From Ricinus communis (Eukaryota; Streptophyta; Magnoliopsida; Malpighiales; Euphorbiaceae), in NCBI RefSeq assembly GCF_019578655.1, contig NC_063259.1, positions 25,841,277-25,905,276 of the forward strand: a stretch of 64,000 nucleotides of DNA, in the 5' to 3' direction. The notes beneath the pieces are model-generated. The model saw only the letters and a program-made list of their open reading frames with translations. It did not search any database and was not told the origin of the DNA. Made by a program: the position numbers and the translations under genes. Of this stretch, positions 1 to 11,900 are shown one piece after another. Numbering within the stretch: the first letter of the stretch is position 1; each line of letters opens with the position of its first letter.

Positions 1-2202
1 TAAAGCTTTCGTGGAAACTCAAAGTGTTTGAAAGATGCAGGTGATTTGATTTAATAACAGAGCTGAATATACTTCCGAAAAATTTAATAAATTTTGTCAA
101 GATGCAGGCATCGAGCATCAGTTGACAGCACCTTACACTCCCCAACAAAATGGTGTGGTAGAGAGAAAAAATAGAACAATTATGGAGATGGCAAGATGCT
201 TAATTCATGACAAAGGGCTACCGAAGAAACTTTGGGCAGAGGCGGCAAACACAGAGGTTTATCTGCTAAATAGACTTCCAACTAAAGCTTTGCATAAAAG
301 AACTCCATTTGAAGCATGGTATGGCTACAAACTAGAATTTATTAACTTGAAAGCTTTTGGTTGCTTGTGTTTCTCTTATATTCATCAAGTTAAGAGAGAC
401 AAATTGGACAAAAAAGCAAAACCTGAAATTTTTATAGGCTACAGCTCATCCTCAAAGCCTTATAGAATCTACTTGCCATACCACAATAAAGTCATAATCA
501 GCAGAGATGTACAATTTCATGAGTTAGATAGCTGGAGTTGTGATGCTGAAGAAAAGATTGAGCTTCATGAGGAAGATGATGACATAGATCATGAACCTAT
601 TAGAGGAACTCGATCACTTTCTGACATCTATCAAAGGTGTAATGTTGCTGTGATGGAGCCTGCAGGGTATGAAGAAACAGCAGCTGATAAAAAATGGATG
701 GCTGCAATGAAGGAGGAGCTTAGTATGATTGAAAAGAATCAAACATGGGAACTAGTGGACAGACTAAATCACAAAAAAGCTATAGGAGTGAAATGGGTTT
801 ATAGAACCAAATTCAATTCTGATGGTTCTATAAACAAGTACAAGGCGAGGCTGGTCGTCAAGGGGTATGCTCAAATGTTTGGGGTATATTTTTCAAAGAC
901 TTTTGCTCCGGTTGCCAGGATAGATACTGTACAAATGTTATTGGCCCTTGCTGCACAAAAAGGTTGGCTTGTACATCAAATGGATGTCAAATCAGCATTT
1001 TTAAATGGGTTTCTAGAGGAAGAAATATTTATTGAACAACCACAAGGTTTTGCAATTCAAGGAGAAGAAGGGAAGGTGTATCGGCTGAAAAAGGCCATGT
1101 ATGGCTTAAAACAGGCGCCAAGGTCTTGGTATAGAAGAATTGATGCATACTTGCTGGACTTAGGTTTTGAAAAATGCCTAAGTGAACTTACTTTGTATAT
1201 CAAGAAGAGTGGTGATGAAATACTTATAGTGTCTCTTTATATTGATGACCTGCTTGTAACAGGAAGTAAATTGGAGCTGATTGGCAAGTTCAAATAGGAG
1301 ATGAAAGAGGTCTTTGAAATGACAGATCTTGGAGAAATGATATTTTTTCTTGGTATGCAGGTACAACAAAAACAAAATAAAATTTTTGTAAGCCAGCAAA
1401 AATATGCAAAAGAAGTCCTCAACAAATTTAACATGGAAGCATGCAAGCTGACTGCAACTCCAATGAATCAAAAGGGAAAGTTTTCGAAAGAAAATGGAGC
1501 TAAAAAAGTTGATGACAAACTGTATAAAAGTTTAATTGGCTATTTGATGTACTTGACAGCAACCAGGCCAGACATCATGCATGCTGTGAGTTTGTTATCA
1601 AGATATATGAACTGTGCTAATGAAATTCATTTACAAGTAGCAAAAAGAATTCTGAGATATGTAAAAGGCACGGTTGATTATGGCATAAAGTTCAGTCAAG
1701 TTGAAAATTTCAGTCTCCATGGTTATTCAGATAGCGATTGGGCTGGATGTGCTGATGATATGTGTAGTACCTCAGGTTACTGGTTTAGTCTTGGTTCTGG
1801 AATTTTTTCCTGGTGTTCAAAGAAACAAGAAATTATTGCACAATCCGCAGCAGAAGCAGAATATGTGGCAGCTACTGCTGCTGCAAATCAAGCATTCTGG
1901 ATTAGAAAACTTTTGACAGATTTGCATATGGAGCAAGAGGAAAGCATATTTGCATATTTGTGGACAACCAAGCTGCAATATCAATAGCTAACAACTCGGT
2001 GTTCCATAGCAGAACAAAACACTTCAAAATAAAATTCTATTTTCTTCGTGATGTTCAAAAGGAAGGAGAAATGCAACTGGTTTACTGCAGTATAGAAAAC
2101 CAATATGCTGACATTTTCACAAAGGCATTGCCTAAAGCCAGATTTGAGTTCTTGAGGCAAAAGCTTGGAGTTTGCAGCTCCAACATCAAGAAGGAGTGTT
2201 AA
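1..2202 (+). mobile_element. Ty1/copia retrotransposon, 3' part of pol, decayed
   Basis: Translated pieces read in copia order: the end of integrase (YTPQQNGVVERKNRT, which carries the last acidic residue of the DDE triad), reverse transcriptase (KARLVVKGY, then the active-site motif YIDDLLVTGS near 1240-1265), and RNase H (HGYSDSDWAGC through AEAEYVAA, 1715-1880). The order integrase before RT is diagnostic of copia rather than gypsy. The frame is broken in several places: stops lie in the first 60 bases, a TAG interrupts at 1295-1297 between RT blocks, and a frameshift near 1940-1960 separates RNase H from its DNQAAI continuation, which runs to the stop at 2200-2202. The 5' half (LTR, gag, protease) lies outside the window. 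A purine tract at 2188-2196 is followed at once by TG, as expected at a 3' LTR boundary. The element cannot encode an intact polyprotein. It lies immediately 3' of the pectate lyase gene, in convergent orientation. Confidence 0.93.
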
Positions 2203-2567
2203 CTTTATGATTTTTGAAGCTGCATTAGTTTCTTTACATGTATTGTATCATTGTTTGTGCGTTGTGAGTTTGCATATGGTAATGTCTATTGTCTTCAGAA
2301 AAACTAATTGATTTAGGTTGTCTATTGTTTTCGCCAGAATAACCAGTGCACAAGACTTTCCTGGTTTTAGAAACAACATAGTGTTTGCAAATCTGGATGG
2401 TAAATGTGAAAGGAGGAATAATACACACAAAAGGTACTTGAGGAACAAAACTGCCATTAGCATTAGCCAACACGACAATGATAGTAGGCCTAAATCACAA
2501 GAAAATCACAATATGTTTGTAAAACTTGCTCTCTAAACTAAAACTCTGCTTCAGAAACAGGGTTCAC
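2197..2567 (+). repeat. putative 3' LTR of the copia element
   Basis: The start is supported by the purine tract 2188-2196 directly followed by TGTTAAC, the usual PPT/LTR junction. The 3' end is uncertain: a TTCA at about 2564-2567 would give a TG...CA LTR of about 370 bp. The other LTR is outside the window, so the boundary cannot be tested here. It must end before about 2600, where the pectate lyase stop codon lies. No gene is seen in this stretch. Confidence 0.45.
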
Positions 2568-2599
2568 CTACAGCTTCTCCTTGATCAATGTCAATTTTG

Positions 2600-3994
2600 T
2601 CAGCAAGGTTTTTGTTTTTTGCAATGAAGAGCTCCAGCATAACGAGTGAGCCTGTGGACAAGTGTCCCCGGCATTGCATGTACCTCCTCCTTCCCGTGTG
2701 TCTCTATCGGACTACCAGATTCAACAAAGAAAGCTCCATTCAGCATCAGATCTCCCTCTGATCTCCAATTCCATGATTTCCACTCACTTTCGGGCTCGAC
2801 ATTCCTCTTGGTGACCTAATTGAACTCACAAATCATTGGTGCATAGTCCACACTAGGATTGCCTAGCAACATACTTATTAAGGTATATAAATAGAGCGAA
2901 CCGGTTAATGGAAGTATACCTGTTTGCAGTCTGGATCAGGGGGTGCAAGAAAGCGGTTACCCTGGCTAATGATGGTGGGGTGCTCGCTACCACCGATGGC
3001 ATACATTTCCCAGCTGGTGTAGTCATTATTTACCACATGGGCAAGTCCATACCGAACCCTAGGCATTCTTTGTACCAGTTTACGATCAAAGTGGTTAAAA
3101 GCCACTGTTACTTGCATCACTGAATCTGCCGAGAACTTATTATTTCCACCTAATAGCATTACCTATACATACACACACACACTAATATATGCACATGAAA
3201 AACAGCAAGCAAGTTCTTATGAAAATGAAATATGGAGCTTACAGTGTTATGCCGGGTAAAGTGGCAGTTAGAGATGGTGATGGCAGTGGATGCCATTATA
3301 GCATCAATAAGGCCATCAGTGCAATTAGAGATGGAGACATGATCGATCCAAATATTATTGGATCCGTAAATGGAGATCCCGTCTCCATCACTAGCAGTTC
3401 TCTTTCCAAAGTGTGTTTCTGAGTCTCTAATCTTGCCACCGCTACCACCTCTGATATCATGAATGTGGATGCCATGAATGATGATATTTCTCGCGTACTG
3501 TATAGTAATTTGAGCACCACAGCTGATATGCACATTAGCCCCACGGCCGTCAATGGTCTTATTAGAGTTTATAATTAGCTCTTGGCTTAGAGTGATCACC
3601 ATGTCCCCTGCGAATGTTATCCAGAGTGGCCTGTCCTGGATTACTCCATAGCGCAATGTACCTTCTCTCGGGTTCACCAAGTCATCATCGGATGGGTCCG
3701 TCACGACGTAGTAATCCCCGTCCTTGCCTCCGGTGGTCATCCGGCCGAACCCTAGGGCACAACCAGCCAGCTTCTTGCGGTTACTAGCCCAGTTTGCATC
3801 ACACCTCCAACATCGGTCAATAGGATTTGTGGCATGACATGGTCTTTTATGTTGGCTTAGTTGACTGCTAGTGCTACTGAAGTCATTTAGGGACCTACAT
3901 CAACATACTCCAAACTATTTATATATGCAACATATGTATGTATATATGAAATTCAAACGTGTTAAGATATTACTTCATAAGATAACACTAATAA

Positions 3995-4038
<44 letters not shown>

Positions 4039-4255
4039 TGAAACTTGGGTTGGGATCGACTTACTTGGCAACTTCCTTATTGAAATGGTTAACGATGTCT
4101 TCAGGATTGGGGTGGTAGGCCTGTAGAGCAGCATGCGAAGCCTCTTTGGCTCGCTGCTGCCAGACTTTGTCAAAATGAGCAATGTTGGCTTTCAAGGTAG
4201 GAATTATGGTAGCAAATGCAATAACAAGCAACTTTATGTACTTCACAGTTTCCAT
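2600..4255 (-). CDS. pectate lyase (polysaccharide lyase family 1)
   Basis: Four exons on the minus strand: 4255-4065, 3894-3243, 3162-2920 and 2815-2600. They sum to 1302 nt, a 433-residue protein, with consistent phases and GT-AG junctions. PL1 enzymes cleave de-esterified pectin by Ca-dependent beta-elimination in the cell wall. The protein starts with a hydrophobic signal-like segment ([14 protein letters not shown]), then has the plant N-terminal block with [10 protein letters not shown] and [11 protein letters not shown], the DGDGISI and NIWIDHVS strands, and the RMPRVRYG block that carries the conserved catalytic-region arginines. It ends in a basic cysteine tail (KKQKPC). An upstream in-frame ATG at 4267 exists, but the one at 4255 places the signal peptide normally. 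Length and motifs are typical of plant pectate lyases and no break is seen. Intron 1 holds a (TA)n tract. The last exon stops just next to the copia LTR, so the 3' UTR probably runs into the element. Confidence 0.92.
4007..4035. repeat. (TA)n microsatellite in pectate lyase intron 1
   Basis: An uninterrupted TA dinucleotide run of about 29 bases lies within the first intron (3895-4064). A shorter AC run sits near 3170-3181 in the second intron. Confidence 0.95.
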
Positions 4256-4366
4256 TTGGAACCTCAATCAAACGTAAATAAATGTATAAACAAAGGGAAA
4301 AAGAAAAGGAGATATGGAGAGTGTGTGTGTGTGTGTCTCCCTCTCTCTGCTTTCTCTTTGTATTGA

Positions 4367-4377
4367 GTATATATAAT
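4367..4377 (-). promoter_or_regulatory. candidate TATA box of the pectate lyase gene
   Basis: On the minus strand this reads TATATATAC, about 115 bases upstream of the ATG at 4255. The leader between them contains GA- and AC-rich runs (4319-4350). The position fits a TATA box but is not proven. Confidence 0.4.
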
Positions 4378-5340
4378 TGAAATTTAAAATTCAATAAGAG
4401 AAGATGTTATCGAGTAAATTTGAATTTGGGATTGGATAAAATAAATTAAAACCAAACTTCTTAGGAGATGACAAAATTAAAATATAGTGGAAAAACAAAG
4501 TATGAATTGAGGACGCTATTAAAACATTGGTTATCATAAGAGTTGGACTACAATGGGCTTTTATTATTATTATTTACAAATACATTTTTAGTGTAATACA
4601 CATGCATTTTTTATTTATTTTAATTATAATAAAATTTTGCACTTGACTCAATAAAAAGTCAATTTATTTTTTTATTTTTATCAAGTGATTATAGGATTTT
4701 AGATTGAGAACATTTTCAATGTTAATAATAAGTAAATTAATCGTGTAATAATTTATTTTTTTTTAAAAGAAAACAGATAATCTAAATTTATTTAGAGTGT
4801 TAAGGGTATTTTTGGTTATCTACTCAATTTTGTGGATATATCCTTGTAGACTAATCAAACTGAACGATTGAACATTTCAAGGATTTGTTATATTTCAATG
4901 AAAGAAGATAAAGTTGTATTCATGAACTACCTTCTTTTCTTTTTTTTCTTTTTCTTTTTTTTTTAAATAAAGAAACACTTCATTAAGATAAATTAGTTGT
5001 ATTCATGAATTACCTTCTTAGATAATCACTTGCTTAAAGAGTTAATATTCAAGGCATAAGTTATTTCTGACAAGAAAGATACCTTAAAACTAAAAATTAA
5101 ACAAAATGTTCTTTAGTATTGTATCAGTTTCACAGGTTTTTGGACCTAAGAAAAGCAAGGAATAGTCTTTTTCCTCCTTGTTACAACTTAGACAGTATTC
5201 AACTTTACAGGACATGCATGATCCAAAACTTGAATTCTCCAACAGGAAAAGTTTGGAATAACCATGCATATTTCCACAAAAAAAGCTATGTGAACTTGGC
5301 CATATATTTATAAAATCTGAAACAGTAATTTATGAATCCA
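4378..5340. other. intergenic, AT-rich
   Basis: Divergent promoter space between the pectate lyase (-) and the small-HSP-like gene (+). It has homopolymer runs (4930-4965) and no coding pattern that I can support. Confidence 0.6.
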
Positions 5341-5348
5341 TAGTCATC

Positions 5349-5354
5349 TATAAA
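5349..5354 (+). promoter_or_regulatory. TATA box of the small-HSP-like gene
   Basis: TATAAA in the context CTATAAATGG, about 100 bases upstream of the ATG at 5451, a normal distance for a plant core promoter. Confidence 0.5.
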
Positions 5355-5450
5355 TGGAGGATTTCAGACATTATTATCTTCACAAAGAATATCATCCTTA
5401 AAACGAGCACATATCTCTTTGCAAAGACAAGTTCTTGACAAGGCTTAACA

Positions 5451-6329
5451 ATGGAAAATGTTAAAGGTAAAAGAGGAGGGGTTGGTGAAAGATCTCGGTC
5501 TAGAGACCATGTAGTTGAAGAGTTTGTTCCTTCTGCAGTTTGGACAGAGGACTCAGATTGCCATTTTCTTCTTGTTGATCTTCCTGGTATTACTTTGCCA
5601 TCATTTAATTTCTGTCTGGTTTCAATCTTTAATCAATTCCATTCCGTTAATTATTCTATTATATGGAAAACGATTCTTGATTTCCTGGTGCAATGTCTGT
5701 TTCTTTTATTTGAAATATGATAATTATACCAAAACAACTAAAGCCGAACATAGTTTACTAATCATACCATAACAAAACAATGTATATAATTGATTGTAGA
5801 TTTTGAAAAAGAAGAAGTGAAGCTTCAAGTTGATCAGTCAGGCCAAATAACAGTGAGTGGAGAAAGGCTTGTGAACAGCAACAAATATATATATTTTGAG
5901 AAAGCATTTAAATCACCAGAAAATTCAGATATTAACAAGACCACCCAGAAATTCGATGGTGGGATTCTCTATGTAACTCTCCCAAAAAAACCACAAGTAG
6001 AAAAGAAAGAGCCCAATGACGAGGAAGGCGTCGCCAAAGATTATGATGACATGCAAGAAAAGGAGGAGAAGACCTGCGGTGATCATGAGAGATCAGGGGA
6101 GAGTAATATTGATGGAGAACAGATCCAAAAGAAGGAAAAGAGCAAGAAAGGCTCGCGTATAGATGGTTTCGACAAAGAGATTGTAGAGAAATGGGAAGGA
6201 GAGTGTTCGCTATTAGAAAAGGCGACGAAGATACTATGCAAAAACAAAGAGGTTTTGCTTACGGCAGCCATAGCATTTTCGTTGGGGATGTTAGTGTCGC
6301 GTAAATTAGGTTCCAATCAGCAAGAATGA
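5451..6329 (+). CDS. HSP20-domain protein with C-terminal membrane anchor (RTM2-like)
   Basis: Two exons, 5451-5586 and 5800-6329, with a 213-base GT-AG intron in phase 1, giving 221 residues. Residues 25-105 form an alpha-crystallin/HSP20-like domain: FVPSAVWTEDSDCHFLLVDLP, then KEEVKLQVDQSGQITVSGER and FDGGILYVTLPKK. A long charged Lys/Glu linker follows. Near the C-terminus there is one hydrophobic helix (VLLTAAIAFSLGMLV) followed by a short basic tail. This layout matches the plant RTM2/HSP20-like family, which includes Arabidopsis RESTRICTED TEV MOVEMENT 2, a phloem protein. Those proteins are thought not to be heat-induced chaperones. The intron position inside the HSP20 domain is typical for the family. 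Family assignment is good; an antiviral role for this copy is not implied by the sequence. Confidence 0.8.
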
Positions 6330-7528
6330 GCAAACTTTGCTTATGACTAACACTCTAGTTATCCTTTTATTCTGCTTCTCTGTCTGCACATGCGATGTGC
6401 TGCATATTTATTGGGTAATTCTCCATCTCTAAAATTGATTATTTCTTCAATCTCTAAATATTTAGATAATTAGTCTCCTCTCCCCTTTTAAGATAATCGA
6501 TTTTCTTTTTCTGATTTAATATTCATTATAAAAATTAATAAACTCCTAAAAATTTGTATGGACCGGTGAAAAGAATTCAACTTTTTATAAATTAAATAAT
6601 TTCAAATAAAATACTTACTATAATTTAACGACCAGATTGTTAAAAAAAGTATATGAAAGAAAAGGGATCGTCAATGTACAGATATACATAGAATAGTGGA
6701 TTAATGGTATCAATTTTCAAACATACTTTAACAGCTAATAAGAATTAGTCCGGTGGGTCAAAAGTAGCATATCTGGGTCTGGCAGTGGACTTTGATTGGA
6801 TCTAAGATCTTGAATTCTCTAATGGTTTCAACATATATCAAATCAATGTTTGTATGGCCATTATATGCCAAATTGGGCAGGTTCAGGTTCCCGTGAGCAA
6901 TTACCAAAATGGATTTAAAAAAAGGGCGTGAAAATAGCATTTATTATGTCCATATATAAACACATGAAAATGCAATCAAATTTGTGAAGTGTTATAAGAA
7001 ATCGAGTGCTCAACTTAAAAAGAAAAAGAAGGCAGCAGAAGGACATTCAAAGAATAATAGCATCTTACGTATGTTTCAGCCAATATTCTTAGGGTAGAAC
7101 ATGCTTTTGAGATCATAGCCTAATCACTCACTCGCCAGATATATGCCACAACAAGAACAGGACAATAGCATCTCTTCAAAATTTACTTTTCTTTTAAATG
7201 TTTTCTAGGATCGGATTCCATAAGCAATCCACCAAAGTTATAATATAAACAAATAAAAGGCACAAGAGATCAGCTAAACACCAAACTTTACAGGAAGAAG
7301 CTTCTTTGACATGCGTGCCAAAAAGTTGAGCTTAGAGAGAGGTATATATGTGGGTTATTCTAAACAGTTTAGCATGTTTCTGGGATAAATATAGATTATT
7401 AAGGACAGTAAAATTGGGTGAGCAAATGTCATCAGGGGGAATTTAAATTAGTCTTCCAAGTCACATCCTAAGTGTGTTTATGGATGCAAAATTGGGTTTG
7501 GTCAAAAGTAGACATATAAAAGTGAGCA
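6330..7528. other. intergenic, no gene seen
   Basis: AT-rich DNA downstream of the small-HSP-like gene. Open frames are short and have no recognisable protein. Confidence 0.6.
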
Positions 7529-7686
7529 AACCAAATTATGTCAGCAAGTGATCATAGAATGAAACTGTGTCGCACTCTTCTCTCTGGAGAGAGAGTCAAG
7601 CTTGAATCCTTCAATTCATCAGATATTAGGAAATTATTAGAAAACCTACTAGCAATTGTATGATCACTTGCTGACATAATTTGGTT
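7529..7686. repeat. 28-bp perfect inverted repeat with 102-base loop
   Basis: Bases 7529-7556 are the exact reverse complement of 7659-7686. Flanking the right arm, the phrases CCTTCAATTCA and AGCAATTGTAT each occur twice (about 7608 and 7687; about 7650 and 7708). This suggests a local template-switch or duplication event rather than a transposon. The perfect 28-bp stem is short for a miRNA precursor and has no known miRNA in it. Confidence 0.85.
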
Positions 7687-8931
7687 CCTTCAATTCAAAT
7701 CAATTAGCAATTGTATTCACATCTTTATAGGAATGCTTCCTTGACAAGTATGGATAATTAACAATATTCTTGAAAGTTGGCAGTTTAAATAGAATTGTAA
7801 AATTTACAGAAAGTGAAAAATTCCAAAAAGAAATATAATGGGAGAGAATTGTCCAATTGGAACTCCAAGAACACAATTTGTGGATTGGATTGGGATTGAG
7901 TGGTGTAAAAATAAAAAGAAAAGGGAAGAACTTGGGATCTTTTTTAGACTGTTTGACAAGTGATACAAGGGAGGAAGAGAAGAATAAGAAACACGGATGA
8001 TGATGATGATGCTTTTGTGGGTTTTTCTTTAACAAAAAAAGAAGAATTTTTGGTTTGAAACTTTATTCAAAATGTGGGTGCTTTTAACAAAAAGGAGAGG
8101 GGCCGTAGTTGGGAGATGGAATCATGTGCCTTGCAGAAGCATCTCATTTGTGGTATATGACTGTGTCAGTGGTGCTGTAGTTCTCTCCTAGGGTGGAGCT
8201 ACCCTACTGCATATGTTCACATACGTATTCAGTCCGGTTTTTAACCCATAAGCTGCTATATCGAACCTCAGTCCAATGGGTTATTTATACAAAGGCTGCT
8301 ACAATTTTAGAGTTAAAACTCCTGCCTACTCCAATGAACTGACTACATATACATGCAACAGCCCATACCTCAGATTATTCTAGTAATTATATAATTGCAG
8401 CTATAAAGTTGGTTATTAATCGAATTAAATAAAAGTAATTTCCTAATTACTGGAGAAAACTCTTTTCTGAACACCTAGAGATAGTGATAATTAAATAATA
8501 GTGATCATGAAAGCGCTTCTTTTCTTCTCTTTTTTTCCCTGTGAAACCAGATTTAAATAAAGTGATACGCCTACGACCAAAACAATAACAAACAATCAGC
8601 AGATCAGAGAAGAATATAAACAAAAGCAGATGGATAACGAACCCATAAAGGCGGGAAAGCCACACCCGAAAAACAAAAAAAAAGAGAAAAACAAAAACAT
8701 CCTTCGCGAGAGAGAATGGAATCTCATTTCCCACTACCCACAGCAAACAACCAAACATTCCCTATTTCCCTCTCCAGAAAATTAGAAAAATGAAAAAGAA
8801 TAAATAAATAAATTGAAAGAGCGCACACACCTCAAAAGCAAGCCCTTCTCTCTTCCCCCCACCCCGCTATTATCGCTTCTTTCTCTGCTTTCTTTCTTCG
8901 CTTCACTTTACTACTGTTTGTCTCGAAGAAA
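7687..8931. other. promoter and leader region of the QUIRKY-like gene
   Basis: No coding sequence is recognised. The last 120 bases are rich in CT runs, as is common in plant 5' leaders. Confidence 0.5.
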
Positions 8932-8948
8932 ATGAGATGAGACCATGA
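8932..8948 (+). promoter_or_regulatory. two minimal overlapping uORFs before the QUIRKY-like start
   Basis: ATG-AGA-TGA at 8932-8940 encodes Met-Arg-stop. A second ATG at 8937 reads Met-Arg-Pro-stop and ends at 8948, overlapping the main ATG at 8945 by four bases. Both are directly visible. Whether they lie in the mRNA depends on the transcription start, which is not known. Confidence 0.6.
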
Positions 8949-11900
8949 CGACGCCGTGTGAACCAGCACCACCGCCTAGAATCGTACGGAAGTTACTCGT
9001 GGAAGTAGCCAATGCACGTGACCTTCTTCCTAAAGACGGCCAAGGAAGCTCCAGTCCTTATGTCATCGCTGAATTTGATGGCCAGAAAAAGCGCACTTCC
9101 ACTAAATACCGCGACCTCAATCCAGAATGGAACGAGACGCTCGAGTTCATTGTCTCCGATCCTGATAATATGGAGGTTGAAGAGCTTGAAATTGAAGTCT
9201 TCAATGATAAGAAGTTCGGCAATGGCAGTGGCCGTAAAAACCACTTCTTAGGAAGGGTAAAAGTGTATGGTACTCAGTTTGCTAGGAGAGGACAAGAAGC
9301 ACTTATCTATTTCCCTCTTGAGAAAAAAAGTGTCTTTAGCTGGATTCGAGGTGATTTAGGGTTAAGGATTTGTTACTACGATGAGTTAGTTGATGATCAA
9401 CAGCCACCTCCCCCGTCTGATAAGGATGCCCCACCGCAGGAACCGCCTAAATCACCAGCGGTTGTAGTAGTAGAAGAAGGAGGAAAAGTTTTTGAGGTTA
9501 CTCCACATGATCATATTTCTCATAGTCATCGTTTCCACGATCATCAGTTTCCTCCTGTTGTTGTTATCGGAGAGTCTCCGCCTCCAGTGGTGCATGTACA
9601 CTCATCAGAACCACCTCCACCTGGTCCTGGTCCTGGTCCTGGTCCTGGTCCTGGTCCTGGTTCTATTCCTCTTCCTATTCCAGTTCCAGTTCCAGAGCCA
9701 GCTATGCCGCTGCCTCCTGAGGCGGACTACGTACCAGAGGTGAGGAAGATGCAGCAGAGTGCAAGATTTGGCGGTGATAGAGTGAGATTATCTCGGCGGC
9801 CAAACGGAGATTTTTCTCCGAGAGTCATATCTGGCAAATTAAAAAATGAAAATGAGAGAGTTCATCCCTACGATCTAGTTGAACCAATGCAGTATTTGTT
9901 TACAAGAATAGTGAAGGCTCGTGGTTTATCACCGAACGATGGTCCATTTGTCAAGATCAGAACTTCTACTCATTCTGTACGATCTAAACCGGCGATATAC
10001 CGGCCTGGCGAGCCAACCGATTCTCCTGAATGGCATCAGGTGTTTGCACTTGGTCACAACAAACCAGACTCGCCCTGTTCGACCTTAGAAATCTCTGTTT
10101 GGGACTCAACAGAGCAGTTTCTTGGCGGCGTTTGTTTTGATCTGTCCGATGTTCCAGTTCGAGACCCGCCGGATAGTCCTTTGGCTCCTCAATGGTATCG
10201 GTTAGAGAGCGGTCCTGATCAGAATTCGAGTAGAGTGTCTGGTGATATTCAGCTTTCTGTTTGGATTGGAACTCAAAACGACGACGCTTTTCCGGAGGCT
10301 TGGAGCTCTGATGCACCGTACGTTGCGCACACTCGTTCAAAGGTCTATCAGTCACCAAAACTTTGGTATTTGAGAGTTACTGTTATTGAAGCACAAGATC
10401 TTCAAATTGCTTCGAATTTGCCTCCGTTAACAGCACCAGAGATTCGAGTTAAAGCTCATCTTGGATTCCAATCTGTGAGAAGCAGGAGAGGTTCCATGAA
10501 CAATCATACAACATCGTTTCACTGGCACGAGGATTTAATTTTCGTCGCCGGTGAGCCATTAGAGGACTCGCTTATTTTAGTCGTTGAAGACCGTACAAGC
10601 AAGGAAGCAATATCACTCGGTCACATCATGATTCCAGTGGCCTCAATTGAGCAACGGATTGACGAGCGCCACGTCTCATCAAAATGGTTCCCATTAGAAG
10701 GTGCTGCTAGTGGATTCTACCAGGGGAGAATCCATCTTCGTCTTTGCTTGGAAGGAGGGTATCACGTGCTAGATGAAGCGGCGCACGTGTGCAGTGATTT
10801 TAGACCAACGGCTAAGCAGCTTTGGAAGCCGGCTATAGGGATTTTGGAGCTGGGAATTCTCGGCGCACGTGGCTTGCTTCCTATGAAAAACCAATGTGGA
10901 GTAAAGGGGTCCACTGATGCTTACTGTGTAGCTAAATACGGAAAGAAGTGGGTCCGCACGAGAACAATCACGGACAGTTTTGATCCACGTTGGAATGAAC
11001 AATACACGTGGCAAGTTTATGACCCTTGCACTGTTTTGACCATTGGTGTATTCGACAACTGGCGTATGTTTGCTGACCCATCAGAAGAGAAGCCGGATAG
11101 CCGTATAGGAAAAGTACGGATACGCGTATCTACGCTTGAGAGCAACAAGGTCTATACAAATTCCTATCCTCTACTAGTTTTATTAAGATCCGGGTTGAAA
11201 AAAATGGGTGAGATTGAAGTAGCGGTTCGGTTTGCCTGCCCAAGTTTGTTACCCGATACTTGTGCTGCATACGGCCAACCATTGCTTCCTAGAATGCACT
11301 ATCTACGCCCACTTGGTGTTGCACAACAGGAGGCACTGCGTGGTGCTGCTACTAAAATGGTTGCATCATGGCTGGCGCGGTCCGAGCCTGCATTGGGTCA
11401 TGAGGTGGTTCAGTATATGTTGGATGCGGATTCTCACACTTGGAGCATGCGAAAGAGTAAGGCTAATTGGTTTCGAATTGTTGCGGTTCTTGCATGGGCT
11501 GTGGGGCTGGCGAAATGGTTACATGATATTCGAAGATGGAAAAACCCGGTTACAACAGTATTAGTTCATGTTTTGTATTTGGTGCTTGTTTGGTACCCCG
11601 ATTTGGTCGTTCCTACCGGGTTCTTGTACGTGGTTTTGATTGGTGTGTGGTACTATAGGTTTAGGCCTAAGATACCAGCGGGTATGGATATAAGGTTATC
11701 TCAAGCGGAAACAGTTGACCCGGATGAGCTAGATGAGGAATTTGATACAATACCAAGCTCAAGACCACCTGAATTAATTCGGGTCAGATATGACAGGTTA
11801 CGGATGTTAGCAGCCCGGGTCCAAACAGTTTTGGGTGATTTTGCGACCCAAGGTGAGCGGGTTCAAGCATTAGTGAGTTGGAGGGATCCACGGGCCACAA

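Noticed and set aside
7700..8035. Minus-strand 111-codon frame upstream of the QUIRKY-like gene
   Set aside because: Low-complexity, no known domain, starts in His/Phe-rich translation of simple sequence; most likely chance.
9492..9743. Open frame in the QUIRKY-like gene with a Leu-Val repeat
   Set aside because: It is the shifted reading of the CCTGGT repeat inside a strong long coding frame; no independent support.
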